From NCBI GenBank assembly GCA_032209605.1, contig JASFXZ010000001.1, positions 23,254,619 to 23,318,618 of the forward strand: DNA of 64,000 nucleotides. The letters are read 5' to 3'. This document shows, one piece after another, positions 26,095 through 37,600 of the stretch (the first letter of the stretch is position 1; the number at the start of each line of letters is the position of its first letter). The translations under genes were made by a program, and so were the position numbers. This stretch comes from Mactromeris polynyma (Eukaryota; Mollusca; Bivalvia; Venerida; Mactridae). Under the pieces are notes generated by a model that had not been told where the DNA came from, made no database searches, and saw only the letters and a list, made by a program, of their open reading frames with translations.

Positions 26095-26168
26095 GACCCG
26101 ATTAGCTCATCGGTGGAACACTAGACCGCCAATCTGAATGTCGCAGGTTCGAACTCCTGTCTTGCGTT
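26095..26168 (+). mobile_element. tRNA-like SINE head 1
   Basis: A box-like TTAGCTCATCGGTGG and B box-like GGTTCGAACTCC (26146-26157) are spaced as in a tRNA. The T loop has one extra base, so this is a tRNA-derived element, not a working tRNA gene. The body downstream is too diverged to delimit. Confidence 0.55.
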
Positions 26169-26427
26169 CAGTTACGGTTAACAGTCGCGAACGTTATGTA
26201 GTGTATCCCTTGCCCACCGTATCACATTGACTGCACACGGGGAACCAAATTGCAAAACGTTACAAAACGTTACGAAACGTGAGCCGCAAATACCTTTCTT
26301 GAACGCAGGGCTAGTTAGGCGTATTGCTTCCTGAACAAGATGATTGAAGACAATTACATCCGAAATAACTTGTATTCCTGTGTCACGGTACGGTCTAAGC
26401 CACAATGAGGGGAGAGGATGTGTAAGC

Positions 26428-26660
26428 GGTCGGGCAGCTCAGTCGTTAGAACATTAGTCATGTAATTGAAAGGCCCAGGGTTCGAGTCCCGGCCAGGCTG
26501 CACAGTATTCTAACCCTGCGACACCAACTCTGATCCATTTAAGGACGTTGTCATTTGCTTTCGGATAGTACTGGCTTGTAGCTCAGGAATATGTCAACTA
26601 CACATCGTACATAACTGAAACTTTGTAAATATAACGTAAAGCTCCAAAACAACAAATCAA
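26428..26660 (+). mobile_element. tRNA-derived SINE 2
   Basis: The head has an A box (GGGCAGCTCAGTCGTTAGA) and a perfect B box GGTTCGAGTCC (26479-26489) with a near-complete T stem. After a central part, the tail GTACTGGCTTGTAGCTCAGG ... CATAACTGAAACTTTG parallels SINE 3. This head-body-tail order, with a tail related to ATGACTGAAATATTGTTG-type sequences, is common in molluscan SINEs. Acceptor-stem pairing is poor, so it is not a functional tRNA. Confidence 0.65.
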
Positions 26661-27084
26661 ATGTAGCCATTGGTTGCATACTATGATAAAAAGTTTGTGT
26701 TTCCGTTTGTTAATAAGGTTCAAATTCGTTGATGTAAGTGCAAGATATTTAGCTGATAAAAATAAAACCTACGTAACTTGTTATCTTACCAGATACAATA
26801 AAATGTATCTGATTATCTATCTTAAAAATATTGTTATATATCAGTGAGTATATGGTACGTGACTATCACGTGACCTTCATGATTAAAACGAATTCTCTTT
26901 TATAGTTCAAAGGCTGAATCAAGAACTATTATCAAAGACTGTATAAAGTATAAGGGATATTAATTACGATGATTAGCGCATCCTTTGTGTTCCTAAATAA
27001 ACTTACTTATTATGATTTTAATCGCCAGGCCCAGTGCGCATTGGGCAAGCTTCTATCAGTAACTTCGCCATCTCTTCCGTATGT

Positions 27085-27355
27085 TCGTGCGACTGCCGGT
27101 TGGTTACCTAGGAGCCCGTCCGGTAAGTTCAGTTAGCAGATCCGGTTTCGATTCCTGGGTTGGGCAGGTTATGTTCTTCCGTGACAATGGCTACGGTCGT
27201 ATCCTTCACAAATGGAGAAGTTGCCTGTTGCTTGCGGAGAGCAAGTTAGTACTGGTTGATAATTAATTTCAGGAAAACTGGTTATGTCAACTGGACGTCG
27301 TATATGACTAAAAATTGTTGAAAACGGCGTAAAACCTAATAAAAACAAAATAGTT
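27085..27355 (+). mobile_element. tRNA-derived SINE 3
   Basis: The head shows TCAGTTAGCAGATCCGG and a B box-like GGTTTCGATTCC (27144-27155). A conserved-looking core (GACAATGGCTACGGTCGTA) follows. The tail has GTTAGTACTGGTT, TATGTCAACTGGACG and ATTGTTGAAAACGGCG, then an A-rich end. I recognise this tail as a molluscan SINE tail. It makes a short open frame that is not a gene. Confidence 0.75.
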
Positions 27356-27434
27356 ACCAAGAAAGCAGGCATGGAAAGCAATACGTAAAGTTGTAAGAAT
27401 TTGTTTCACAATTTATGTAAAATAAAGAAGATTA

Positions 27435-27955
27435 AATAGAGGATCTTACATGAGTGCTTATTTGTTATTGTTTTTATATAACGAGTTGACTGAAATAATA
27501 TTTCAGTCGACGAGTTTCATAAAAACAATATCAAATAAGCACGAATGTAAGATTCTATTTATCACATAACACCATAAATAGATTGTTTTCAATCTTCAAA
27601 TAGACAGATCTTTCTTCGTCCTCATATACACAGTGACCGAAGTTCACCCCGAAGTTCTAATACATACTTCCACTGTAAAAAGTAGTCCCTATCAATAACC
27701 TTTTGATTTTATACAAAATTAGCAACAAGGCACATAACATTTCATTTATCGAGATTTATTCTCTTTCAACAATATTTTTAATAAATGCCGAAATTCAGAA
27801 CAATTGTAAACAATATGCTGTCATTTAAAGTGACGTCACACTGGCCATTTATGACGTCATAAGTGACGTCGCACTGGCTATTTATGTAACTAGTTACATA
27901 TGATATTTATGTCACTGCTTTATGCCACTCCTGGAGTGCAAGTTATGTGATAAAT
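27435..27955. mobile_element. palindrome-bearing mobile element P1
   Basis: This element of about 520 bp is present in inverted orientation at 43432-43818. It contains a long imperfect hairpin at 27457-27541 (GCTTATTTGTTATTG pairing with CAATATCAAATAAGC, arms meeting at CTGAAATAATATTTCAG). It also has GACGTCA repeats (27831-27870) and ends in GTTATGTGATAAA. This copy has about 150 bp in its middle that the other lacks. No coding sequence; the superfamily is not recognised. Confidence 0.7.
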
Positions 27956-29861
27956 TAAGATTCAACGCACGACTCATTAAATAACGCCTTGGGCTAAAGC
28001 CCCAGGCCAACAATCTCGTTATAATGGCAGTACTTCTAGCAATATTGATAAGTTGTTATATTTTGTTCAAATACGTCTACTGATGTAGTCGAACAACATT
28101 AACCTGACATTCATGAATATTCGTACAAATCCGTAAATACGAAGAGCAACTCTGTATTTACTCGTAAATTGTATGTATAATTGTCACGCGCCCGTTGACT
28201 AAAGCTGCGATGGTGCACGAAGATTTGCGAAGTTAATAAGTGCCAGGTTGTTGGTAAACATTTGGGATTATTTACCTCCTGTTTCATATTTAATCTGCCA
28301 AACAGGTCAGGAAGTATATAGTGAGAAAGGAGATAAAGTAAAGTTTCTACATTGACTAAAATTTCCTATTTGCGTTGTGACACATAATTAATCCAGTCAC
28401 GTAGAGCTTAGTATTATAAGATTTGTTTACCTCCAAGTTTTAATCTTTAGATTGGGACACTCTTTTTTGGACACAAGTAAATAATGGTACGTGGCAAATT
28501 CCAGCTGTTTCAGTCATCCATTTCGTAATAAATTTAATTTTGGGTTCAATTGACATACACACAAATAACAAATATGTGAGAAATAGAGCATATCATTCTA
28601 AAAAAAGAAAAGAAGTCACTAAAAATGTATAAACATGGGTATTTACGAATTTTGAGAATGGCACTCATATCAGTGTTTGAAGTTAAATCTGACCTTTCAT
28701 TAGTTCCGTCTCAAGGCCGTTCGGAGTTTTTTCTCGTTTGGAGAAGTTTGATTTTATTCGGAAAATGCGATGGTATCAGTTGGACTTCTTTTGCCTGTGT
28801 GCAGCATGCTAACGAACGGAAACAACGACTGACGTCCTCTAGCGATATAAGTCTAAAATTTGAAGTATGCAAAGAGTTTTAGTCACATAGAAGTGGTCAG
28901 TTTTTGGCATTGGCATGTTAGAGACATCAATAATAAATCGGATTTCATATCTTCAAATCGATTTTCTGAAAATGTGTTTGTACAAACTTTCCTACTGCGC
29001 AGTTAAAATCTATTTTTATACCCATCGATTTTTATCTATTTTTATACCCATCGATATATTTCTATTTTTAATGCTTGTCTAATGATTTCCTGAAAATGCG
29101 TTCATATTGTACAAGTAATGATAATGAACCCATACTGTGTTGTACTGTGTGTAAATAGAGCCATCATAACAGTTTCTTATTAGTTCCTGCGCACGTCTGA
29201 TGTAAGATCTTAAATACATGTACATCTGCTTTGCCGATCAATGTTTTGTCCTTTTGACAATTTGTTTTTCCTGGTGGATCTACTTCCCACCCCAAAGCCA
29301 TGTACTTTGTCAAAGTCATCACAATGGGAGATGTCTATTCCCTACTTCCGGAATACATTAAAAGTCTTATCCATAAGTCCAATAGAAAGTCTACCCTGGA
29401 CCTGTCAGGAATTGTCCACTGTCTAAAGTCCAGTGTCTTCCCGCCGATTCCTCCTCCTGGGGCAAAATATCGATAAGGGCATCATTAAAAAAATGGATGT
29501 GCGGTATTATCGTAACACCGGTATATACATGTACTTTTTTCCGGCGATAGTATATTGCGTTTTTTTAGATACCGTTATTATCGGATAAAATAATTAAGTT
29601 GCATCTATTAGTGAGCTCTTTAGTAAATAAGAATTATAACAAAAAATGTTCAGCTTTTGTTATATACAGTTGAAGTGACCCGTGCTGAACTATTTTCCGC
29701 GTAGTAAATTACACTTTCGGGAAATTGGGTCAAGTACATAGCATCTGAAATGTAGCATAGATACTTAAGCCTTAGGCTAAAGCCCCAGACCAAAACTGCT
29801 ATAATAACTGGACATTTTCACCGTGTTTCCTATAGATTACATTATTACATTTACGCATGAA
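27956..29861. other. upstream region of the intact HELZ2-like gene
   Basis: No gene is recognised. A phrase GGCTAAAGCCCCAG with following GTTATAATGG/GCTATAATAACTGG occurs at about 27992-28030 and again at 29772-29810, close to the first coding exon, so it may be a repeat end or a promoter-proximal duplication. A GC-richer stretch at 29260-29475 stands out from its surroundings but matches nothing I know. No interferon-response-type motif could be identified with confidence. Confidence 0.4.
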
Positions 29862-29870
29862 ATGTTTCAG

Positions 29871-32800
29871 ATGGAGGCAAAACAAATTGCCCGGTTTATT
29901 GAGAGGGGTCTCGGTGCTATTGCACAAGGAGATACGGCAAGTGCTAAACAGTATGTGCTGCAAGCAATCGTTGGTGCTAACAATGAAAAAGAAAGATTAC
30001 TGAGAGGCCTTGAAGTCGGTGTGAGCGAACAGAGATTAGCCGAATGGTTCGGAGAATGCTCATCTATTCTAACTCAGGTAAACACGTGCATTAATATGGT
30101 ATACTTTGTTGAGGCATAAGAAATGAGTTAAGGATGAATGCAACCATACTTGGAGTAGTATATACATGTGGTTTCTAATCTAATGCTTATAACGAAGTTT
30201 TTAAATTTTTATCAATTTAGTTCGTAGTCAATTTTTATTGATATTTTTAGGGCATTTATCTCAGTTGAGTATTGTTAAAATGTGTCAAAAATGTGCATGT
30301 TTAGTGAATTTATAAAATACACTATAGTGATTTTTAAATGATCACTCTTTATAGTGCTGTTCTTTTTAAAACAAAATCGTCATATTAATCTTAAATTTAC
30401 CTCAATCTTTTGAAACATGATTGTACAAATGAACTGCTTATAAAGATCTCTATATAAATTTATAAACTACAGAACCGCACGATGGCCAGTTAGAAAAGTA
30501 CATTGCCATTTTGCATGGTTGCCAGCCTGATTATAGTAACAAATAGGACTTTCAGAGAGGTTTCTTTCATCTAAGGTAATAAATGCGTTATTTTGCAGAT
30601 TGGCGATTATTACCCGGCTCAGCAGTACTTCTATACAGGTATATACTTTCAATGATTTTAACAAAGTGTGCTACAGAGCGCAAAATAATCTTTTTTTAAG
30701 TCGGCTTGTCTCATAAGGTTGTTGATTTAATATTTCTGTTAAACTATTAACACGTTTTGTGTTGTGTATCGTACCAGAAGTTTGCTACAAACAACCGACC
30801 AATCATCCTTTGTATCACTACATTTTGCCAAGTTATTTGGAGGGTTCGTTCATTTCTTTGGTTTGACAATTGCATCATATCCGGTATATTATTCTTAATT
30901 TGGAAATATGTCTTTTCCATAGCAACAACCTTTCAAGACTCCCCCTCTCTTGAGCAACAACCTTTCCAGACTCCCCCTCTCTTGAGCAACAACCTTCCCA
31001 GATTCCCCATCTCTTGAGCAACAACCTTTCCAGATTCCCCTCTCTTGAGCAACAACCCTCCCAGACTCCCCCTCTCTAGAGCAACAATCTTTCCAGACTC
31101 CCCCTCTTTTGAGCAACAACCTTTCCAGACTACCCGTCTCTAGAGCAACAACCCTCCCAGACTCCCCTCTCTAGAGCAACAACCTTTCCAGACTTCCCCT
31201 CACTAGAGCAACCGCCTTTTCAGACTTTCCCTCTATAGAGCAACAACCTTTCCAGACTTCCCCTCTCTTGAGCAACAACCTTTTGAGACTTCCCCTCTCT
31301 TGAGCAACAACCTTTCCAGACTTCCCCTCTCTTGAGCAACAACCTTTCCAGACTTCCCCTCTCTAGAGCAACAACCTTTTGAGACTTCCCCTCTCTTGAG
31401 CAACAACATTTCCAGACTTCTCTCTCTTGAGCAACACATTTCTCCTTCACATCTGTATCAATCTTTCTCTAAAAATATACAAGTCAATCTAACCTCTCTA
31501 GAACAACAACTTCTCACCAAAAACCAAATAAACGTCTTTCAAAAAATGTTGACATTTTTTTCAGCAATTGTGTTTGACCCTGAATGGAAGATAGCGACTC
31601 GTGCAGCTGTATCTGAAATAGTTTGGAATGAGTTAGTTTACACCAAACCACACCAGGAACTTCAACTTAATCTTGAGGTAATAAGACATTTATAATAAGG
31701 GTGTATAGTTGGCTGTCTATTCACAGTTGCGAATATCGTTGTTTTTAAGACATTCATACATTCATAAAATATATCTCTGCTGTAGATTCACAATTAGTTA
31801 AGAATACCATTGTTAGTTAAGGACATTCATGAAAAGCATGTTTATAGTACGCAATATGCTGTAGATTAACAATAAGTTAAAAATACCGTTGTTTAAAGAC
31901 ATTCATGAAAAGCATGTTTATATCATGCAGTATGCAGCACTTTAAGGAATCTGTTGACATATTGTAAGATATTGCAATGAATACATCAAGTAGTAACTTA
32001 ATACACAGAAAAGTCCAATATGTCTGTAATGCTTGTACTAAATTTCAGTATGCAATACAGCAAATTCATTGAAATCAAGCCAATTACATATCACAACACA
32101 GGAATTAAAAGTAACAAATAAACGGAATGGGTCATTATCGAATGTGACCGCCGTTTGCCTAGATAATGGCTTGGCATCTACTTCTCATTTACATAATGAA
32201 AATACGAATACAATTCTGGGGAATATTTGCCCATTCTGTTTATATATTGTTGGCCTTATTCAGTGGTGGACATGGCAAGACTATCACTGACAAACTTTGT
32301 TCTTAGACATTTACAATAAGCTTGTTTATAGTTTGCAGTATACCTTTATTGTGTACCTAATGTCTGTTCGTCAATATTTATTACAACATATTTTCATTAA
32401 CTGACCTCCTCACTGTTTGCTTACAACCGATCTCAAGTAAATAAAAAAGGACTGAAAAGATATATGTATTTTTGAACATTGGTTCAATATTTTGATGTGT
32501 GTATATTTCATTGATTACTAATAAGATACTAATGTCTCTGTAGTCTCATTTATTACTTAATATGGTTTTATGTATAGTTGGTATAGGATTGTCAAAATGA
32601 GGAAAGCTTTCCTTACTGTCCATACTATGTCTCCTGACGTCTGACTATGACCACTCATATTGTTTTTCGTCATCGTTTCATTCTGTGTTGTATCCCGCAG
32701 TATCACTATTTTATTTTAGACACTTTTACGAAGTTTGGCAGAATTGGATACGTTAGCAAAACTTGCCGAAACACGTAAGAAATGGAGTGTGTGTGTTGCT

Positions 32801-34677
32801 ATAGATGGGGACATAGACAGAATATATCAGGTTTTGACACAACGTGGCTTTATCAGAAAGGAAATCATCTCCTTTCACGGGAGAAAAGCGGCCATGTGGC
32901 GTACGGCTCGATGTTTCCTGAAACTAGTGAGTTATTTGTGATGCTTATAAAACGTTCTGCATTTGAATTGTGCGATAATTAATATTATATAGTCAATATA
33001 CAGTAATTTATAATTAATGTGATTTATGCACAAAGTACATACCTATTGGTCGAAAATTAATGTAGTAGCTGGAAAGCTATTTGTTTTTGTGAATAATATA
33101 TACAGTTTGTAATTCAAAAGCAGTCAAATACATATTTCAATTATTTCTATCATAAATATATCTATGATTTGGAGTAGCTGCGCACTTTGCAAGTGCCATT
33201 TTCTGCTGGACTTTGTTATTCATTTTTATTGTCTTTATTTGAAGCAGATGCTTAGGTTGTCTGGATGGTGATTATGAACCTTATTACACCTAGTCTATTA
33301 TATATCTTAGGTTATAATATTAATTAAGATTGTTTGATATTTTAGGGTTTGCATGAGAATGCCAGAAGAACTTGCAGTGCAAGTAAGTTAATACATACAT
33401 ACATAGTGCATGTGTACAGTTCATTAATATTTTGTATGAATATGTTATCTTTAATATGTCCGTATGGACATAAATGCAATCATTACATTTTGTACATTTA
33501 CCTTTTACCGCTATCTACCTTGCAGTATTGCGGTGTGTATGCGAGTATGACGATTCAGAGGCTCTTGATATATGGGCACAATCACTGTTTGCAACGAAGG
33601 ACTATGATTTGGCATTAGATAAGTGCCGTCTAGCTTTGAAGTACTGTCAGGTAAGGCGGAGTCACCAGTCAGTAATGTGTTATGGTCATTTTAATAAACT
33701 CAATATCTTAATTAGAATTGTAAATTTAAAAAAATGATTAATTCTGGGAGAAATGTGTTTATTTGTTAAAATGACAATGATAGGCAATAAAGTGATGATT
33801 TAATAATTCTATTAATACTATATTTTGTTCTTTGTATGGGTACATGCGCTTGTTATATCTTATATGTGGATAAATAGCCATACGTTGTATAAATAATTAC
33901 AGATATTTACATTTAATTTTTTTGTTTGATAAAAGGAGGTTATTCTCAAAAATAGTTAGTTTAAGCCTTAAGAATAACATAACTTGTCGACAATGTAAAT
34001 TGTCTGTATTTCTTTTGATATTCTTTTTCTTACATGTACATTTCTGTTAACTACACAGATGGGTTCACTACATGATAATTTGAAGAAATAAGAAAAAATA
34101 AATTAATGAAAGTTTTTTCAGAAAATAGAATGGGGCAGTAATGTTTTGTAACGGTGCAAAATTATTAAAAAATCAAATAATCCGATAGATCAATTGAGAA
34201 ATGTATTGTTTTCAAGGATGGAGGCGACAGACAAAGACTTGAATGTTTTATCCGCAACATCGAAAAACAGATGCCCTCGTCGAGGAAACGTGAGTTGGAA
34301 GAAGAATGGTTAGAAGGCACACACGCTGGTGCTAATGCCGTATGTTTGAGTGATTTATCTTAAAATTCTCTCTGGATGGCACCATTTGGTACTAAAATGT
34401 TTTGAGGCTTGACATAATGTAGTGGTTTATTTTTATCATTACTTACAACAAGAAATTCTTCTGTTAAATGAAAATAAATCGTACTATGCAAATTAGCTGT
34501 AGCAAATACAGGATTTTACACTTTTACGCAGTTTTCAAAGGGAAACTTGCCTTGCGCATATTTTCTAGGTTAATGAAGTATTTTATTTATGCATCATACA
34601 GTTAGCTGCGGCTGCTGCAGCTGCAGAAAGACAAAAACCCAATCCAGAGAAGAAGAAGAAGAAGAGACACAGACCAA
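29871..34677 (+). CDS. N-terminal TPR-like exons 1-8 of the intact gene
   Basis: Eight small exons encode about 309 residues. The sequence is helical, with pairs that read like tetratricopeptide repeats: Gly-Asp-Tyr-Tyr-Pro-Ala-Gln-Gln-Tyr-Phe across exons 2-3, and Ala-Leu-Asp-Ile-Trp-Ala-Gln-Ser-Leu-Phe followed by Tyr-Asp-Leu-Ala-Leu-Asp-Lys in exon 6. Exon 8 opens with a run of alanines and ends in a Lys/Arg-rich cluster that could be a nuclear localisation or RNA-binding patch. None of the partial copies in this window keeps these exons. The exon 2 call rests on only 40 bases but fits both phases. The intron before exon 3 holds a 32-bp minisatellite. The TPR call is from pattern only. Confidence 0.7.
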
Positions 34678-37600
34678 GTAAGATAACGTTTTGTACATTT
34701 TCCAAACTTTTGTTGTATTTTTTATCGTCCGGTCTCTTTCAAATTGAGACATGTTCCAAAACAACAAACTATTTACTTACGGGTATCTTTATGTTTTACT
34801 ATCAAACCATTTGTAATATTATCATAATTTCAGGTCACAAGAACCGTTCTCGGCAAAATTCACCAATTCAACCAAGCTTCAGTGAGAATGATAGGACTGT
34901 GCGGTCCCGATCTCTGACACCAGAAAGTGAACACTCCATTATATATAAAAGAACAAAATCCCAAAGCAAGCCTGCATTGGATAGTGTTCGTAGGTTACAG
35001 CTGGAAAACGTTGAAGGGATGAGATCAAGAAATCCAAGTTCATGTAGTACAGCCACTACAATGACAGATATGTCAAGCGTAGGTACAGAAATGTCATATG
35101 AAGACTTTAACATTTCGGAATCAGACTCGAATGAGGAGAATGAAGAAGATTACACAACGGCCAGGGCAACAAGTCCAGATTTCATACCTAGTGACGATTT
35201 AGAGGATGATATGATGCAAGAAAACTTTTATGAACGAAGTCAACGTGTTTATGTACAACACGATGAGGGGTCTTATTTCCCAGGCAGTGCTGAAATTGAT
35301 GGAAAACATTTAAAGGAAGGTATACATCTGAATAAATCATTCATGCATCAGTTTGACGACAAACATCCTGAACTGCTTGAAAGACAACCCTTTTACACAA
35401 GTTTTCTTAGCAAAGATGAACTTCGCCAAAAAATGTTGCAAAATCCAAAGAAATATGTGAAATGTGTGATACAGATAGAAGGCGCACATGACGCTTACTG
35501 CACTCCAGTTGATGCGAATGTAAATTTCAATGTAATTGAAATATCTGGAAGATCAAAAATTGGCAAGGCATTCAATGATGACGAAGTAGTTGTCGAAATT
35601 CTAGACAAAGAAGATACGAGGGATAAAAGATTTGGCCAGGTTCTTGGCATCTGGGAAAGGCATCGCCACTGTGGTACTGATCATCCTGTTTTCTTGTGTA
35701 CATTAGACCCAATATACATCCATCTTGTCCGACCATTATGTAAAACAATTCCCAAGATCCACGTACTTGATAGAGAAATAAAGCAAAAATTCAAGACGAA
35801 AAAACGTATGAGGTACAAAATTGAAGTTTATGAATATGATGAGCGATCCGAAACGCTTGACAACCCAAATATTATGTTTATAAATCCAGCAAAAATGAGA
35901 TCATACATATTTTTAGTGGCACTAATAACTTGGGGTGAACGCCACGTTTACCCAAAAGGAGCAATCATCAAAATACTTAGCAGTGGAACAAGTCTTTCGA
36001 CAGGTTTGTCAGTGTTGAATCTTCAACACGAGGTCCCATCGCTTTATGGGAAGGAAACCGTGGAACAAGTCTCTAGTATACTAAAAAGAACAAGAGATGA
36101 AGTACAGACTGAATTATTCAAAGGACGAATGGATCTGACATCTTTGAACACATTTACAATCGATCCACCGGATGCCAAAGATCTCGATGATGCTTTGAGT
36201 ATTATACAGATTGAAGATGGATATAAAGTGGGTGTCCATATCGCTGATGTTTCTACTTTCATTCCCAAAGATTCACCTATCGACATAGAAGCAAGAAGCA
36301 GAGCAACAACGTTCTATTCAGGTGTACGAAATCCAAGAAATATGATTCCAGAGCCACTTAGTGCAAACCGTTTAAGCCTTCTCCCGAACAAGAGCAGATT
36401 AACAATATCTGTGTTTTTTTATTTATGTAAAGATGGAAAATTCAAGCAGATGGAAGGAAGAACGGTAGACATCCATAAGACATTTATACAGTCTAAAAGG
36501 CAACTCACGTACGGTGAAGCTCAGCAAATCATTCAATCTGATCCGAACGAAAATGATGACCAGGTTGCTAAGGATGTCCGGAGTCTTTTCCGTCTCGCCC
36601 ATAAAATTAGGAAAAATAGGTTAGGAAATGCCATGTTTGCTATTAGCTCTGATTGGGAAGAATCAGATAAGGCAGAAAGTGAGTCAATTGAAGCTCACTA
36701 TTTGATTGAAGAGTTCATGATACTTGCTAACATGAAGGTAGCTGAAAAACTAATGCGAATTTACAAGGACGTTGTTCCACTTCGATGTCAACCACCTCCA
36801 TCTCAAGAACATTTGGAAGGATTTTTAAAGAAGAACAACAATTACATAGACATCGTCGTACAATTTCAAGACAAGAAAATTGGTTCAACGACACGAAACT
36901 TTGACGCATGTCTTTCAGGACAATCTACAAAGTCGGTTGTGGTTTCTAAGTCTGTATGGGAAACCATAAGGTCAAAGCCTAAACAAGCATCGAAGTATCT
37001 ACGACAAGATGATATCCATCCCCTTCAGGTTGCAGTTTACCAGCACTGGTTGTCAATTCAAGAACGTGCTGGTTATCGTTGTTCGGGTAGTCTTACTGGC
37101 TCAGAAGATGGAAAGCATTACAGTTTGAATATGTTTCCCTACACTCATTTCACGTCACCTATCAGACGTTACAATGATCTTATTGTTCACCGCCTTATAC
37201 ATGCAGCTCTTAACCGGAAGCACTCTCCATACCAGAAGGAAGAAGTGGACTCCATTTGCATCCACTCAAACTCTGTCATGAAACGCGCTAAAGCCTTTGA
37301 AAGACATTGTAGATCTCTACAACAAGCGGTAAATTTCAAAACAAATCCCAAAATGATAGCATGTACAGTGGATGAAGTTACTGACAAAGGACTTACAATG
37401 TGTTCTCCATTGTTAAAGTATGTGATGAAAGGTGACAGAGAACTTGCTTTTAATTTGTTAGATATGGGATCAAAGCCAGAAGTGTTTGAAGACGGAGAAA
37501 CAAATTGGTCAAATGTGAAAGCTGTATGGAGGAAACGACTCTATGACTTTCACTGCAAACCCAATCACCGACCAGATAAAGGGCATGAGTTGCAACTGAA

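Noticed and set aside
26095..26505. Functional tRNA genes
   Set aside because: A and B boxes are present, but acceptor and anticodon stems pair poorly and one T loop has an extra base; tRNA-derived SINEs fit better.
30895..31450. Repetitive minus-strand open frames rich in Cys, Glu and Arg
   Set aside because: They are translations of the 32-bp minisatellite, antisense to an intron of the intact gene.
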